Origin: Mameliella sp. MMSF_3455
GTDB lineage: Bacteria; Pseudomonadota; Alphaproteobacteria; Rhodobacterales; Rhodobacteraceae
Assembly: GCF_030733205.1 (NCBI RefSeq)
Contig: NZ_JASHJL010000023.1
Span: 21,622 to 85,621 of the forward strand
Length of the DNA: 64,000 nt
Direction: 5' to 3'
How positions within the stretch are numbered: the stretch's first letter is position 1; each line of letters begins with the position of its first letter. Below the pieces are notes generated by a model, which worked only from the letters and a program-made list of their open reading frames with translations, ran no database searches and was not told the DNA's origin. This document shows, piece after piece, positions 1-8,733 of this stretch. A program made the position numbers and the translations under genes.

Positions 1-14
1 AGGATCGCACAACA

Positions 15-512
15 ATGACCCCCGAGGAACAGGCCGAGGCCACACGCCAGGTCATCATCCGCATGGAAGAGGCGCTGGGCGCCAATTCCAACGACATGGA
101 TCAGCATTTCCATGAGGACTTCCGCTGGATGGGCAATCAGGGTTGCGGCACGAAACCGGGGCTGGACGCCTTCCGCCGTAACTGGCAGCTGCCCTTGCGC
201 GCCGCCTTTACCGAACGGGAGTACAAGACCGAGAAATTCATCTGTGAAGGTGAATGGGCGTCCTGTTTCGGTCATATCGAGGGCACCCATTCCGGGACCT
301 TCATGGGCATCGCGCCCACCGGCAAGCGGGTAAAGATCCCGTACATGGATTTCTGGAAGGTGACCGAGGGGCGCATCGCCGACAATTGGGTGTCGGTCGA
401 TTTCGCCTCTGTCCTCGCCCAGCTGGGGCGGGACGTTTTCGATGGGCAAGGCTGGGAGCATTTTGACGACGGCACGCTCACGCCGCCGAGTGCAGAAAAG
501 GAAACGACATGA
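15..512 (+). CDS. SnoaL-like (NTF2-fold) protein
   Basis: A 165-residue single-domain protein of the SnoaL/NTF2-like superfamily. The family signature is the stretch around residues 89-110, with GTHSG followed by APTGKRV, and a following strand that ends in [14 protein letters not shown], a typical SnoaL C-terminus. Members of this fold act as isomerases, dehydratases, cyclases or hydrolases on small ketones and hydroxy compounds, but the residues here do not fix a reaction. The gene ends inside the start of the next gene (4-bp overlap), so the two are translationally coupled. The same domain occurs four more times in the two 340-residue proteins downstream, which suggests related substrates. 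The operon may begin upstream of the window. Family assignment is fairly sure; function is unknown. Confidence 0.8.
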   Translation: MTPEEQAEATRQVIIRMEEALGANSNDMDQHFHEDFRWMGNQGCGTKPGLDAFRRNWQLPLRAAFTEREYKTEKFICEGEWASCFGHIEGTHSGTFMGIAPTGKRVKIPYMDFWKVTEGRIADNWVSVDFASVLAQLGRDVFDGQGWEHFDDGTLTPPSAEKETT

Positions 513-1840
513 CCATCACCTATCTCAAGCGTGGCAAACCCGAGGCGGATCGTGCCGAGGACGACGCAAAGACCGCGTCCGTCGTGGCCTCTACGCTCAA
601 GGACATCGAGACGCGTGGCGACGCGGCCGTGCGCGAACTGGCGGTGAAGTTCGACAAGTACGACCGCGAAAGCTATCGCCTGTCCGAGGCCGAGATCGAG
701 GCGATCATCGCCAAGGTCAGCCCGCAGGATCTCGAAGACATCAAGTTCGCGCAGGAGCAGGTCAGGAACTTTGCCCAGGCGCAGCGCGACTCGATGCTGG
801 ATATCGAGGTCGAGACGCTGCCCGGCGTGATCCTAGGCCACAAGAACATCCCGGTGCAGTCGGTCGGCTGCTATGTGCCCGGCGGCAAGTTCCCGATGGT
901 CGCCTCGGCGCATATGTCGGTGGCCACGGCCAAGGTAGCGGGCGTGCCGCGCATCGTGGCCTGCACGCCGCCTTTCAACGGTGAACCGAACCCGGGCGTG
1001 ATCGCCGCGATGCACCTGGGCGGCGCGGACGAGATCTATGTGCTGGGCGGCATCCAGGCGGTGGGCGCGATGGCGCTGGGCACCGAGAGCATCGCCCCGG
1101 TGCACCTGCTGGTCGGCCCCGGCAACGCCTTTGTCGCCGAGGCCAAGCGCCAGCTTTTCGGGCGCGTCGGTATCGACCTCTTTGCCGGGCCGACCGAGAC
1201 GATGGTGATCGCCGACGAGAGCGCCGCCGATGCGGAACTGTGCGCGACCGACCTGCTGGGGCAGGCCGAACACGGGTACAACAGCCCCTGTGTTCTCATC
1301 ACCAACTCCGAAAAGCTGGCAAGCGAGACACTGGCAGAGATCGACCGCATCCTGGAGATCCTGCCCACTGCAGAGACCGCGAAAGTCAGCTGGCAGGACT
1401 ACGGCGAGGTCATCGTCTGCGATACCTATGACGAGATGCTGCAGATGGCTGACGAGATCGCCAGCGAGCACGTCCAGGTGATGACCGACCGCGACGACTG
1501 GTTCCTCGAGAACATGACCTGCTACGGCGCGCTGTTCCTTGGCCCGCGCACCAACGTGGCCAACGGCGACAAGGTGATCGGTACCAACCACACGCTGCCG
1601 ACCAAGAAGGCCGGCCGATATACCGGCGGGCTCTGGGTGGGCAAGTACCTGAAGACCCACAGCTATCAGAAGGTCCTGACCGACGAGGCCGCAGCCCGGA
1701 TCGGCGCCTATGGCTCGCGCCTCTGCCTGCTCGAAGGGTTTGTCGGCCATGCGGAACAGTGCAACGTCCGGGTCCGTCGATATGGTGGGGTGAATGTGCC
1801 CTACGGTGCGCCCGCGCACCTGGTGGAAGCGGCGGAATGA
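509..1840 (+). CDS. HisD-like zinc-dependent dehydrogenase, not histidine biosynthesis
   Basis: A 443-residue member of the histidinol dehydrogenase family, which oxidises an alcohol to a carboxylate in two NAD-dependent steps. The zinc ligands of HisD can be placed at Q252, H255, D354 and H414, and the catalytic pair at E320-H321 (ASEH). The conserved GTNHTLPT and CYVPGG motifs are present. There are no his genes nearby. Instead it sits between a SnoaL-like gene and an SDR gene with overlapping ends, like the catabolic HisD branch that includes sulfopropanediol dehydrogenase HpsN. I infer that it oxidises a hydroxyl-bearing catabolic intermediate. A paralogue closes the cluster on the opposite strand at 10751-12073. 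The exact substrate cannot be read from the sequence. Confidence 0.85.
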   Translation: MTITYLKRGKPEADRAEDDAKTASVVASTLKDIETRGDAAVRELAVKFDKYDRESYRLSEAEIEAIIAKVSPQDLEDIKFAQEQVRNFAQAQRDSMLDIEVETLPGVILGHKNIPVQSVGCYVPGGKFPMVASAHMSVATAKVAGVPRIVACTPPFNGEPNPGVIAAMHLGGADEIYVLGGIQAVGAMALGTESIAPVHLLVGPGNAFVAEAKRQLFGRVGIDLFAGPTETMVIADESAADAELCATDLLGQAEHGYNSPCVLITNSEKLASETLAEIDRILEILPTAETAKVSWQDYGEVIVCDTYDEMLQMADEIASEHVQVMTDRDDWFLENMTCYGALFLGPRTNVANGDKVIGTNHTLPTKKAGRYTGGLWVGKYLKTHSYQKVLTDEAAARIGAYGSRLCLLEGFVGHAEQCNVRVRRYGGVNVPYGAPAHLVEAAE

Positions 1841-2592
1841 CCCTGCCGCGCACACCTTCGCTGCGCCTCGACGGCAAGCGCGCTCTGGTAACGGGGGCCT
1901 CTTCGGGCATCGGTCAGGCCTGCGCCGTGGCGCTGGCCGAGGCCGGCGCGCATGTCGTCTGCGCCGCCCGCGGGACGGACCGACTGAACGAGACCGTGTC
2001 CGAGATGCGGGCCGAAGGCTGGAGCGCCGAGGCGCTGTCGCTGGACGTCGGCGACCTGGACGCGATGCAGGCGGCCCTGGCGGGGCAACGGCTCGACGTG
2101 GTGGTGAACTCCGCGGGCCTCGCCCGCCACGGCCCGGCGCTGGAGACGACCCCGGCGGATTACGACGCGGTCATGAGCGTCAACCTGCGCGGGGCCTACT
2201 TCCTGTCGGTGGCGGCGGCAAAGGCCATGGCCGAGGGCGGCGGCTCGATCATCCACATCAGCAGCCAGATGGGCCATGTCGGCGGCATTGACCGGGCGGT
2301 CTATTGTGCGTCGAAACACGGCCTCGAGGGCATGATCAAGGCAATGGCCATCGAATGGGGCCCGCAGCGGATCCGCATCAACTCGATCTGCCCCACATTC
2401 ATCCGCACGCCGCTGACCGAAGGCACCTTCGACAACCCCGAGCGTGTCGCCTGGATCGAGGAAAAGATCAAGCTGGGCCGGGTGGGCGAGGTCGAGGATA
2501 TCATGGGGGCCGTGCTTTATCTGGCCTCCGATGCCTCAGCTCTGGTAACCGGCACCTCCATGTTGATTGACGGAGGCTGGACGGCGGACTGA
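1837..2592 (+). CDS. SDR-family oxidoreductase
   Basis: A classical short-chain dehydrogenase/reductase of 251 residues. The NAD(P)-binding motif TGASSGIG is at residues 19-26, NSAG at 91-94, and the catalytic Ser143, Tyr156 and Lys160 (YCASK) are all present. The C-terminal [10 protein letters not shown] motif is typical of the family. I chose the ATG that overlaps the stop of the HisD-like gene (ATGA). The frame is open further upstream, but that extension would run into the HisD-like coding sequence. The closest general class is gluconate-5-dehydrogenase-like sugar or polyol dehydrogenases. In this cluster it probably interconverts a hydroxyl and a keto group before or after the HisD-like step. 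Substrate unknown. Confidence 0.88.
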   Translation: MTLPRTPSLRLDGKRALVTGASSGIGQACAVALAEAGAHVVCAARGTDRLNETVSEMRAEGWSAEALSLDVGDLDAMQAALAGQRLDVVVNSAGLARHGPALETTPADYDAVMSVNLRGAYFLSVAAAKAMAEGGGSIIHISSQMGHVGGIDRAVYCASKHGLEGMIKAMAIEWGPQRIRINSICPTFIRTPLTEGTFDNPERVAWIEEKIKLGRVGEVEDIMGAVLYLASDASALVTGTSMLIDGGWTAD

Positions 2593-3608
2593 TGGCAAGT
2601 GAACGGGTGACTTCGATACAGGTGGCGCGACGCGCCGGGGTGAGCCAATCGGCGGTGAGCCGGGTCTTTACACCCGGCGCCAGCGTGTCCAAGGCGACGC
2701 GGGAAAAGGTGCTGCGTGCGGCGGAGGAGTTGGGCTACAGGCCCAACGTCCTGGCCCGCGCCATGATCACCGGCCGGTCGCGCATCATCGGCCTGGTCGT
2801 CGCCTACCTTGAAAATCAGTTCTACCCGGAAGTGGTCGAGCGCTTGTCCGTGGCGCTGCAGAACGAGGGCTATCACGTCCTCGTCTTCATGTCCTCGCCC
2901 ACGGTTGGCGACGTTCAGGACGTGATGCGCGAGATCCTCGATTACCAGGTGGACGGCATCGTTCTGGCCTCCGTCTCGATGTCCTCGGTGCTGGCACGGC
3001 GCTGCCACGATCACGGGATTCCTGTGGTCCTGTTCAATCGCGAGCAGGACGATCCGAGCATGTCTTCCGTGACCACGAACAACTATCTCGGCGGACGCGC
3101 GGTTGCCGCGCATTTTGCGGCCGCGGGGCACCAAAAGATCGGCTATATCGCCGGGCTCGAAGAGGCCACGACGCAGCGCGACCGTGAGGCAGGCTTTCGC
3201 GACGGGCTGGAAGAGGCGGGGTTGTCCCTGTCGGCGCGCGAGTTGGGCAACTTCGAATATGGCCAGACCCGGGCTGCGGCGCTGGAAATGTTCGCCGGGC
3301 GCGACTATCCCGACGCGGTCTTCGTCTGCAACGACCACATGGCCTTTGCCGCGATGGACGTGATCCGGTTCAAGCTGGGCCTGCGCGTCCCTGACGATGT
3401 GGCCGTGGCGGGTTTTGACGATGTGCCCATCGCCGCCTGGCCGGCCTATGACCTGACCAGTTACCGCCAGCCCATCAATCGCATGATCGCGCAGACGGTG
3501 AAGGTCCTTCTGCGCCGGATCGAGGACCGTGACACACCGCCCGAGCGCATCACGCTGGACGGCGAGTTGAAGTTGCGCGGCTCGACCAAGAACATTGGAG
3601 CGACCTGA
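2592..3608 (+). CDS. LacI-family transcriptional regulator
   Basis: A 338-residue LacI/GalR regulator. The N-terminal helix-turn-helix is clear at residues 5-25 (TSIQVARRAGVSQSAVSRVF), with the hinge-helix region near residues 52-58, followed by a periplasmic-binding-protein-like sensor domain. The start codon overlaps the stop of the SDR gene by one base and the following gene begins directly after its stop, so it is embedded in the catabolic operon. Such embedded LacI proteins usually repress their own operon and are released by a pathway sugar or acid. A candidate operator with repeated half-sites lies at 5756-5818, ahead of the bicupin gene. The ligand is unknown. Confidence 0.9.
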   Translation: MASERVTSIQVARRAGVSQSAVSRVFTPGASVSKATREKVLRAAEELGYRPNVLARAMITGRSRIIGLVVAYLENQFYPEVVERLSVALQNEGYHVLVFMSSPTVGDVQDVMREILDYQVDGIVLASVSMSSVLARRCHDHGIPVVLFNREQDDPSMSSVTTNNYLGGRAVAAHFAAAGHQKIGYIAGLEEATTQRDREAGFRDGLEEAGLSLSARELGNFEYGQTRAAALEMFAGRDYPDAVFVCNDHMAFAAMDVIRFKLGLRVPDDVAVAGFDDVPIAAWPAYDLTSYRQPINRMIAQTVKVLLRRIEDRDTPPERITLDGELKLRGSTKNIGAT

Positions 3609-4631
3609 ATGCGCGGATTCGATCCGAAATGGCAGGACGTGCCGCATTTCATCATCGGCATCACCAAGGAGATCTGGGAGGATCGGGAAATCGGTTCGCT
3701 GCGGCACCGCTATGCGCCGGGGCTGATCGTGCGTTCTCCGGCCTCGGTCGTGGTGGATAATTCCAACGTCATCGCCGCGACGATGGCCACGCTGGCCGAA
3801 TTTCCCGATCGTGAACTCTTGGGCGAGGACGTGATCTGGTGCGAGGATCCGGATGGGGCGACCGAGACCTCGGATGCTTTCCTGTCCTCTCACCGGCTGA
3901 TCTGTACCGCCACCCATAGCCACCCCGGCATGTACGGCGCGCCCACCGGGCGGCGCGTGGCCTATCGCATTCTGGCCGATTGCGCGATCCGCGACGACGC
4001 CGTCTATGACGAATGGCTGGTGCGCGACCAGTCCGCCATCGTGGCCCAGATGGGTTTTGACGTGATCGACTGGACCCGTGACCTGATCGCGCGCGAGGGC
4101 GGGCCAGAAGCCTGCGTGCAACCGATGACCCCGGCGACGGATGTGGCCGGCCCCTATGACAGGCGCGGCAACGAGAACGAATGGGGCCAGCGTTACGCCG
4201 ATGTGCTCTCGACGATCATGGCCGCCGACATGAACGTGATCCCCCGTGCCTACGACCGTGGTGTGAACCTGCATTACCCCGGCGGGCAGGATGGCCTTGG
4301 CTGGGGCGATGCGGATCGGTTCTGGATGGGCCTGCGCGCCGCCTTTCCCTCGGCAGAGTTTCGGATCGAGCATATCGTGGGCCGCGAGGACCCGCTGATG
4401 CCGCCGCGCGCTGCCGTCCGGTGGAGCCTGCACGGATCGCATTCCGGATGGGGCCGCTTTGGGCGGCCCACGGGCGCCGAGGTCTACATCATGGGCATCA
4501 GTCACGCGGAATTCGGCCCCTTCGCGGGCAGCGGCACATGGGGGGACCCCACGGTGCGCCGCGAATTCACCCTGATCGACGAAACTGCGATCTGGAAACA
4601 GATCCTCTTGCAAACCGGAGCACATGAATGA
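3609..4631 (+). CDS. Double SnoaL-like (two NTF2 folds) protein, copy 1
   Basis: A 340-residue protein made of two SnoaL-like halves. Each half carries the signature seen in the single-domain gene at 15-512: ATHSHPGMYGAPTG near residues 98-111 and GSHSGWGRFGRPTG near residues 276-289. NTF2-fold enzymes usually act as homodimers, so a fused tandem may form an internal dimer. The gene starts immediately after the LacI stop and overlaps the next gene by 4 bp. The next gene is a close paralogue of the same architecture, so fusion came before gene duplication. Likely roles are isomerase or dehydratase steps on a catabolic intermediate, but this is inference. No signal peptide is visible. Confidence 0.75.
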   Translation: MRGFDPKWQDVPHFIIGITKEIWEDREIGSLRHRYAPGLIVRSPASVVVDNSNVIAATMATLAEFPDRELLGEDVIWCEDPDGATETSDAFLSSHRLICTATHSHPGMYGAPTGRRVAYRILADCAIRDDAVYDEWLVRDQSAIVAQMGFDVIDWTRDLIAREGGPEACVQPMTPATDVAGPYDRRGNENEWGQRYADVLSTIMAADMNVIPRAYDRGVNLHYPGGQDGLGWGDADRFWMGLRAAFPSAEFRIEHIVGREDPLMPPRAAVRWSLHGSHSGWGRFGRPTGAEVYIMGISHAEFGPFAGSGTWGDPTVRREFTLIDETAIWKQILLQTGAHE

Positions 4632-5638
4632 AGGGGTTTTCCGACAAGTTCAGCGACCTTCCCGATTACATTCTCAAGATCACTAGGGAAATCTGGGAAG
4701 ACCGTGGGCTGGCCACGCTGCACCACTACTATGGCCGCGACATCCCCATGCGCTTTCCTTCGGGGCTTGTGACCGGCAATGCCGGTGTCATCGACGGGAC
4801 ATTGGCCACGCTGGCCGAGTTCCCCGACCGGCAGTTGCTGGGCGAGGACGTGATCTGGTCCGAAGGGCCGGAAGAGGGGCGCTACCTGTCCTCGCACCGG
4901 CTGGTGACGATGGGCACACATACCGGCCACGGGGCCTTTGGTGCGCCTACGGGGCGCGGCTTTGTCATTCGGGCCATCGCCGATTGCGCTGCCAAGGGGG
5001 ACGTGATCGACGATGAATGGCTGATCCGCGACGTCGGCGGTATCGCGCGCCAGCTTGGCCACGACCCGGCGGACTATGCCCGCTATCAGATCGAGACAGA
5101 GGGCGGGCCGGATGCCTGCCAGCGCCCCTTCCATCCCAGCCACGATGTGCAGGGCCCCTACACCGGCCGCGGCAATGACAACGAATGGGGCGCGCGCCTG
5201 ACCGACATCCTGACCCGGATGATGGACAAGGATTTCACCGTCATCCGGCAGGAGTACGACCGCGCGGTGCGCACCGAGCACTGGGGGGCGCGGGGCGGCT
5301 GGTCCTATGACTTTGCCGAAACCGACTGGATGCGCCTGCGCTCGTCCTTTCCGACCGCAACATTCGAGATCCATCACCAGATCGGCCGATCGGACCCCGG
5401 CACGCCCAACCGCGCCGCCGTGCGCTGGTCGCTGACCGGCACACATTCCGGACACGGCTATTTCGGGGCGCCCACCGGGGCCGAGGTGCACGTCATGGGC
5501 ATCACCCATGCCGAGTGGGGCGAATGGGGCCTGCGCCGCGAATTCACCCTGATCGACGAGGTGGCGATCTGGAAACAGATCCACCTTCACACCGGCGACG
5601 TGACCTGCCGAGCTGCACCGCTGGCAGAGGCGGGATGA
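4628..5638 (+). CDS. Double SnoaL-like (two NTF2 folds) protein, copy 2
   Basis: A 336-residue paralogue of the preceding protein that can be aligned along its whole length. Shared blocks include KITREIWEDR near the N-terminus, ATLAEFPDR, LLGEDVIW, the half-1 motif GTHTGHGAFGAPTG, the half-2 motif GTHSGHGYFGAPTG, and the C-terminal REFTLIDE-AIWKQI block. It begins in a 4-bp ATGA overlap with copy 1. Keeping two diverged copies side by side suggests a heteromeric enzyme or two similar substrates or stereoisomers. Reaction unknown. A 63-codon frame overlaps its stop but has no recognisable content. Confidence 0.75.
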   Translation: MKGFSDKFSDLPDYILKITREIWEDRGLATLHHYYGRDIPMRFPSGLVTGNAGVIDGTLATLAEFPDRQLLGEDVIWSEGPEEGRYLSSHRLVTMGTHTGHGAFGAPTGRGFVIRAIADCAAKGDVIDDEWLIRDVGGIARQLGHDPADYARYQIETEGGPDACQRPFHPSHDVQGPYTGRGNDNEWGARLTDILTRMMDKDFTVIRQEYDRAVRTEHWGARGGWSYDFAETDWMRLRSSFPTATFEIHHQIGRSDPGTPNRAAVRWSLTGTHSGHGYFGAPTGAEVHVMGITHAEWGEWGLRREFTLIDEVAIWKQIHLHTGDVTCRAAPLAEAG

Positions 5639-5755
5639 CGGCCGTCCCTTCATATGAGGGGTGTCTGTCGGGGGCCGGACCCAAGGCGCGGGACATGATC
5701 GCCCTGGCGCACCGTCTGCGGCCCCTGCACGGGTTCCTGGCCAGCCGCCGCGCGC

Positions 5756-5818
5756 GGCGGTTGAACAACCGCCCGCCGGGGGCGCTGAACAGATCTCACC
5801 GGATTTGTTCAACCCGCC
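5756..5818 (+). promoter_or_regulatory. Candidate operator with repeated half-sites upstream of the bicupin gene
   Basis: A near-perfect palindrome occupies 5756-5773, with arms GGCGGTTG and CAACCGCC around a central AA. A third copy of the half-site lies in inverted orientation at 5805-5818 (reverse complement GGCGGGTTGAACAA). The element sits in the only sizeable gap (217 bp) inside the plus-strand cluster and about 40 bp ahead of the bicupin start. It could be the binding site of the LacI regulator encoded at 2592-3608. An alternative is an RNA hairpin, since the outer copies can also pair across the interval. Confidence 0.45.
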
Positions 5819-5855
5819 GCGCCTGACATTGCGCGGCAACCAGAGGAAGACCCAC

Positions 5856-6821
5856 ATGACACCGCAAGACATGGCCGCGCGCATCGTTCGCTACGGCGAA
5901 CTTCAACCCTGCAAGACCGCCTTCATCGACGCCCATACGCCCGGCTCTGATCAGAAGGAAAACTTTACCATCATCGGCGGCGGCGTCTCCGAGTCGCCAG
6001 ACCAGCACGTCCACATCACCATCCCGCACGGGTTCAACATAGGCGCGGCGGGGCAGCCGCCGAAGTGCCGCAACTCGATGCACAACCATCGCACGGCAGA
6101 GGTGTTCTTCATCCTTTCCGGGCGCTGGCGCTTCTTCTGGGGGGAAAAAGGCGATGCCGGCGAGGTGATCCTTGAAGAAGGGGATATCTTCAACATCCCC
6201 ACCAATATCTTCCGCGGGTTCGAGAACATCGGCACCGACTACGGGATGATCATGGCGATCCTCGGCGGCGACGACGCCGGTGGCGGCGTGATCTGGGCGC
6301 CGCATGTGATCGAGGATGCCAAGGATCACGGGCTGATCCTGGGCGAGAACGGCAAGCTCTACGACAGCAAGAAGGGCGAGAGCCTGCCCGAGGGCGTCAA
6401 ACCGATGCCGCTTCTGACAAAGGAGGAGCTGGCCAAGGTAGATTGCCCGACCACGGCGCAGGTGATCGGCGGTTACGTCCGGCGCTATCTCGACATGGTG
6501 GCCCTGGCCAATGACGGGGCCGTCAAGGTGATCGGCGAAACCGGCATCATCCGCGACAAGCCGGGGTTCGAGGTCGATTTCCTGACCCGAGCCAATGCCG
6601 CCACGGAAAAACACGCGCATGACAAACCCTCGGTCCTGATGCCGGTCAAGGGACACTGGCGCGTCGACTGGGAGGGCGGCAGCGCCATCCTGGCGCCGGG
6701 CGACACAATGAGCGTTCCCGAAAATCTTGGGCATTCCGCCGTGCCTTCGATGACCGGCGAGGCCGCGATGTACAAGGTGATCGCCACCGAGGATCCGGCC
6801 GGCCAGACCTGGAAGGGGTGA
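5856..6821 (+). CDS. Bicupin protein, gentisate-dioxygenase-like fold
   Basis: A 321-residue protein with two cupin domains. The start ATG follows a good ribosome-binding site (GAGGAAGA). In cupin 1 the metal motif gives H76, H78 and E82, but the fourth ligand position in the second motif is Arg (R120). In cupin 2, H253, H255 and H293 are present, but the Glu position is Ser (S259). So each half keeps only three of the four usual ligands. Bicupins include gentisate and related ring-cleaving dioxygenases, oxalate decarboxylases and isomerases. The general layout resembles the gentisate dioxygenase group, but the ligand set does not allow a firm call. It belongs to the SnoaL/HisD cluster and probably acts on the same compound. 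Confidence 0.75.
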   Translation: MTPQDMAARIVRYGELQPCKTAFIDAHTPGSDQKENFTIIGGGVSESPDQHVHITIPHGFNIGAAGQPPKCRNSMHNHRTAEVFFILSGRWRFFWGEKGDAGEVILEEGDIFNIPTNIFRGFENIGTDYGMIMAILGGDDAGGGVIWAPHVIEDAKDHGLILGENGKLYDSKKGESLPEGVKPMPLLTKEELAKVDCPTTAQVIGGYVRRYLDMVALANDGAVKVIGETGIIRDKPGFEVDFLTRANAATEKHAHDKPSVLMPVKGHWRVDWEGGSAILAPGDTMSVPENLGHSAVPSMTGEAAMYKVIATEDPAGQTWKG

Positions 6822-6837
6822 GCCACGGCACGGACCG

Positions 6838-6897
6838 GCCCCGGGCCTGACCCGGGGCTTCTCTTTCGAACCATGAGGTCCCGGCCAAGTCCGGGAC
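6838..6897 (+). repeat. Pair of REP-like palindromes between bicupin and MetE-like genes
   Basis: Two hairpins stand in the 92-bp gap. The first has arms GCCCCGGG and CCCGGGGC (6838-6858) with a 5-base loop, followed by a pyrimidine-rich stretch. The second has arms GTCCCGG and CCGGGAC (6878-6897) and ends just before the ribosome-binding site GGAAGGA of the next gene. They resemble GC-rich repetitive extragenic palindromes common in alphaproteobacteria. The first could also act as a partial terminator and uncouple the downstream genes. Confidence 0.55.
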
Positions 6898-6913
6898 GGA
6901 AGGAGCCAGCACT

Positions 6914-8035
6914 ATGCCCATCCAGACAACGCACGTCGGGTCCTTGCCGCGTACCCAAAAGGTGGTGGATTTCATCTTTGCCCGCGAAAAGGGGCAGGAC
7001 TACGACGCCGGTGCCTTCGATGCCGCCATGACAGAGGCGGTGAGAGAGACCGTGCGCAAGCAGGCCGACGCAGGGATCGACATCGTTTCCGACGGCGAGA
7101 CCTCGAAGATCAGCTATGCGACCTACGTCAAGGACCGCTACACCGGTTTCGACGGTGACAGCCCGCGCAATGCGCCCGCCGACCTGAAGCTGTTTCCCTC
7201 TTTCCTCAAGCGCATCGCCGACGATGGTGGCACGCCGCAATACGCGCGCCCGATGTGCGTCGGAGAGGTGAAATCGAAAGGCCAGGGAGAGTTGGAAAAG
7301 GACATCGCAAACCTTCAGGCCGCGATGGCCGCGCACGGGGTGGAGCGGGGGTTCATGAACGCGGCTTCGCCCGGGGTGATCTCTCTGTTCCTGCAGAACG
7401 ACTTTTACAAGACGCGCGAGGCCTACCTCGCCGCGCTGGCCGATGCGATGAAGGCGGAATACGAAACCATCGTCGCCTCGGGCCTTGACCTGCAGCTGGA
7501 CTGTCCCGACCTCGCGCTGTCGCGGCATATGCTGTTCACCGAACTCAGTGACGCGGAATTCGTCAAGGTGGCCGCCGCCCATGTCGAGGCGCTGAACCAC
7601 GCTTTGTCGGATGTGCCAGAGGACAAGGTGCGCATTCATATCTGCTGGGGCAACTACGAGGGGCCGCATGTCTGCGACATTCCGATGGCGCAGATGTTCG
7701 ACACACTGATGTCGGCGAAGGCGCGATACGTCCTGTTCGAGACCTCGAACCCCCGCCACGGCCACGAATGGACCGTGTTCCGCGACCGCAAGGCAGACAT
7801 CCCCGAAGGAAAGGTGCTGGTGCCCGGCGTCGTCGATACGACCACCAACTTCGTCGAACATCCCGACCTTGTGGCGCAGCGCATCCAGCGCTTTGTCGAT
7901 ATCGTCGGCGCCGACCGTGTGATTGCCGGGTCCGATTGCGGCTTTGGCACCTTCGCGGGCTTTGGCGCGGTCGATCCCGACATCGCATATGCCAAGCTCT
8001 CGGCCCTGTCCGAGGGGGCGAAGCGCGTTTCATGA
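6914..8035 (+). CDS. Stand-alone MetE C-terminal-domain methyltransferase
   Basis: A 373-residue protein corresponding to the catalytic (C-terminal) barrel of cobalamin-independent methionine synthase, without the N-terminal domain. The family motif THVGSLPR is at residues 6-13. The predicted zinc ligands are H242, C244, E276 and C342, so it should bind zinc and activate a thiol. Full MetE is about 750 residues. Short homologues such as this one transfer methyl groups between less usual donors and homocysteine or another thiol. Being inside a catabolic cluster, it may remove a methyl group from the pathway substrate; that is inference. Its stop overlaps the start of the alpha/beta hydrolase gene by 4 bp. 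Confidence 0.82.
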   Translation: MPIQTTHVGSLPRTQKVVDFIFAREKGQDYDAGAFDAAMTEAVRETVRKQADAGIDIVSDGETSKISYATYVKDRYTGFDGDSPRNAPADLKLFPSFLKRIADDGGTPQYARPMCVGEVKSKGQGELEKDIANLQAAMAAHGVERGFMNAASPGVISLFLQNDFYKTREAYLAALADAMKAEYETIVASGLDLQLDCPDLALSRHMLFTELSDAEFVKVAAAHVEALNHALSDVPEDKVRIHICWGNYEGPHVCDIPMAQMFDTLMSAKARYVLFETSNPRHGHEWTVFRDRKADIPEGKVLVPGVVDTTTNFVEHPDLVAQRIQRFVDIVGADRVIAGSDCGFGTFAGFGAVDPDIAYAKLSALSEGAKRVS

Positions 8036-8733
8036 CCCCGCTTGTCCTGCTGCCGGGCATGATGTGCGACGCGCGGCTTTTTGCGCCGCAGATCGCCGCG
8101 CTGTCGGGTCGGCGAACGGTTCAATGTGCACCGATCGGTGCGCATGACACCATGTCGGACCTGGCGGCCGAGGTGCTGGCCCATGCCCCGCCGCGCTTTG
8201 CGCTGGCGGGTCTCAGCATGGGGGGCATCGTCGCGATGGAGGTCCTGCGGCAGGCGCCTGACCGGGTGGTTGGGCTGGCGCTGCTCGACACCAACCCCAA
8301 GGCGGAACTGGAAGATGTGCGCGCCCGCCGCGTGCCGCAGATGGACAAGGTGCGCGAAGGGCGGCTGGACGCGGTGATGCGCGACGAGATGAAGCCGAAT
8401 TACCTCACCGATGGACCGCATCGGTCCGAGATCCTGGATCTGTGCATGGATATGGCGCTGTCGCTAGGGGCGGAGGTTTTTCTCAACCAGTCCCGCGCGC
8501 TGGCCGGGCGTCCCGACCAGCAGGAGACGCTGCGCGCCTATGACGGCCCTGCTCTGGTGCTCTGCGGGCGTGACGATGCCCTGTGCCCTGTCGCGCGGCA
8601 CGATCTGATGCATGACCTGATCGCGGGCAGCACCCTGCGCGTGATCGAAAACGCGGGGCATCTGCCCACCCTGGAACAACCCGAAGAAACCGGCGCCGCC
8701 CTGGCGGCCTGGCTGGAGAGATGTGATGGATGA
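8032..8733 (+). CDS. Alpha/beta hydrolase
   Basis: A 233-residue alpha/beta-hydrolase-fold protein. The nucleophile elbow GLSMGG places Ser62. The acid is probably in the GRDDALCP stretch near residue 180 and the catalytic His in GHLPTLEQPEE near residue 210. The sequence starts directly at the first beta strand (TPLVLLPGMMCD), so it is cytosolic. The start ATG overlaps the previous stop. Likely substrates are an ester or lactone of the pathway, similar in type to enol-lactone hydrolases. The next gene begins within the last bases of this one. Confidence 0.85.
   Translation: MTPLVLLPGMMCDARLFAPQIAALSGRRTVQCAPIGAHDTMSDLAAEVLAHAPPRFALAGLSMGGIVAMEVLRQAPDRVVGLALLDTNPKAELEDVRARRVPQMDKVREGRLDAVMRDEMKPNYLTDGPHRSEILDLCMDMALSLGAEVFLNQSRALAGRPDQQETLRAYDGPALVLCGRDDALCPVARHDLMHDLIAGSTLRVIENAGHLPTLEQPEETGAALAAWLERCDG

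Noticed and set aside
509..1840. Calling the HisD-like genes histidinol dehydrogenase of histidine biosynthesis
   Set aside because: No his operon genes are adjacent, there are two copies in a catabolic cluster, and the HisD family includes non-histidine dehydrogenases such as HpsN.
2517..4625. A 702-codon open frame on the minus strand
   Set aside because: It is antisense to the LacI and SnoaL genes, which have clear domains and coupled starts. GC-rich codon use produces such mirror frames.
5635..5826. A 63-codon frame overlapping the stop of the second double-SnoaL gene
   Set aside because: It has no recognisable domain, is rich in Arg and Pro, and covers the palindromic region, so it is more likely a chance frame.
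6822..6913. A SAM- or SAH-type riboswitch before the MetE-like gene
   Set aside because: The gap consists of two REP-like palindromes without the conserved cores of those riboswitches.
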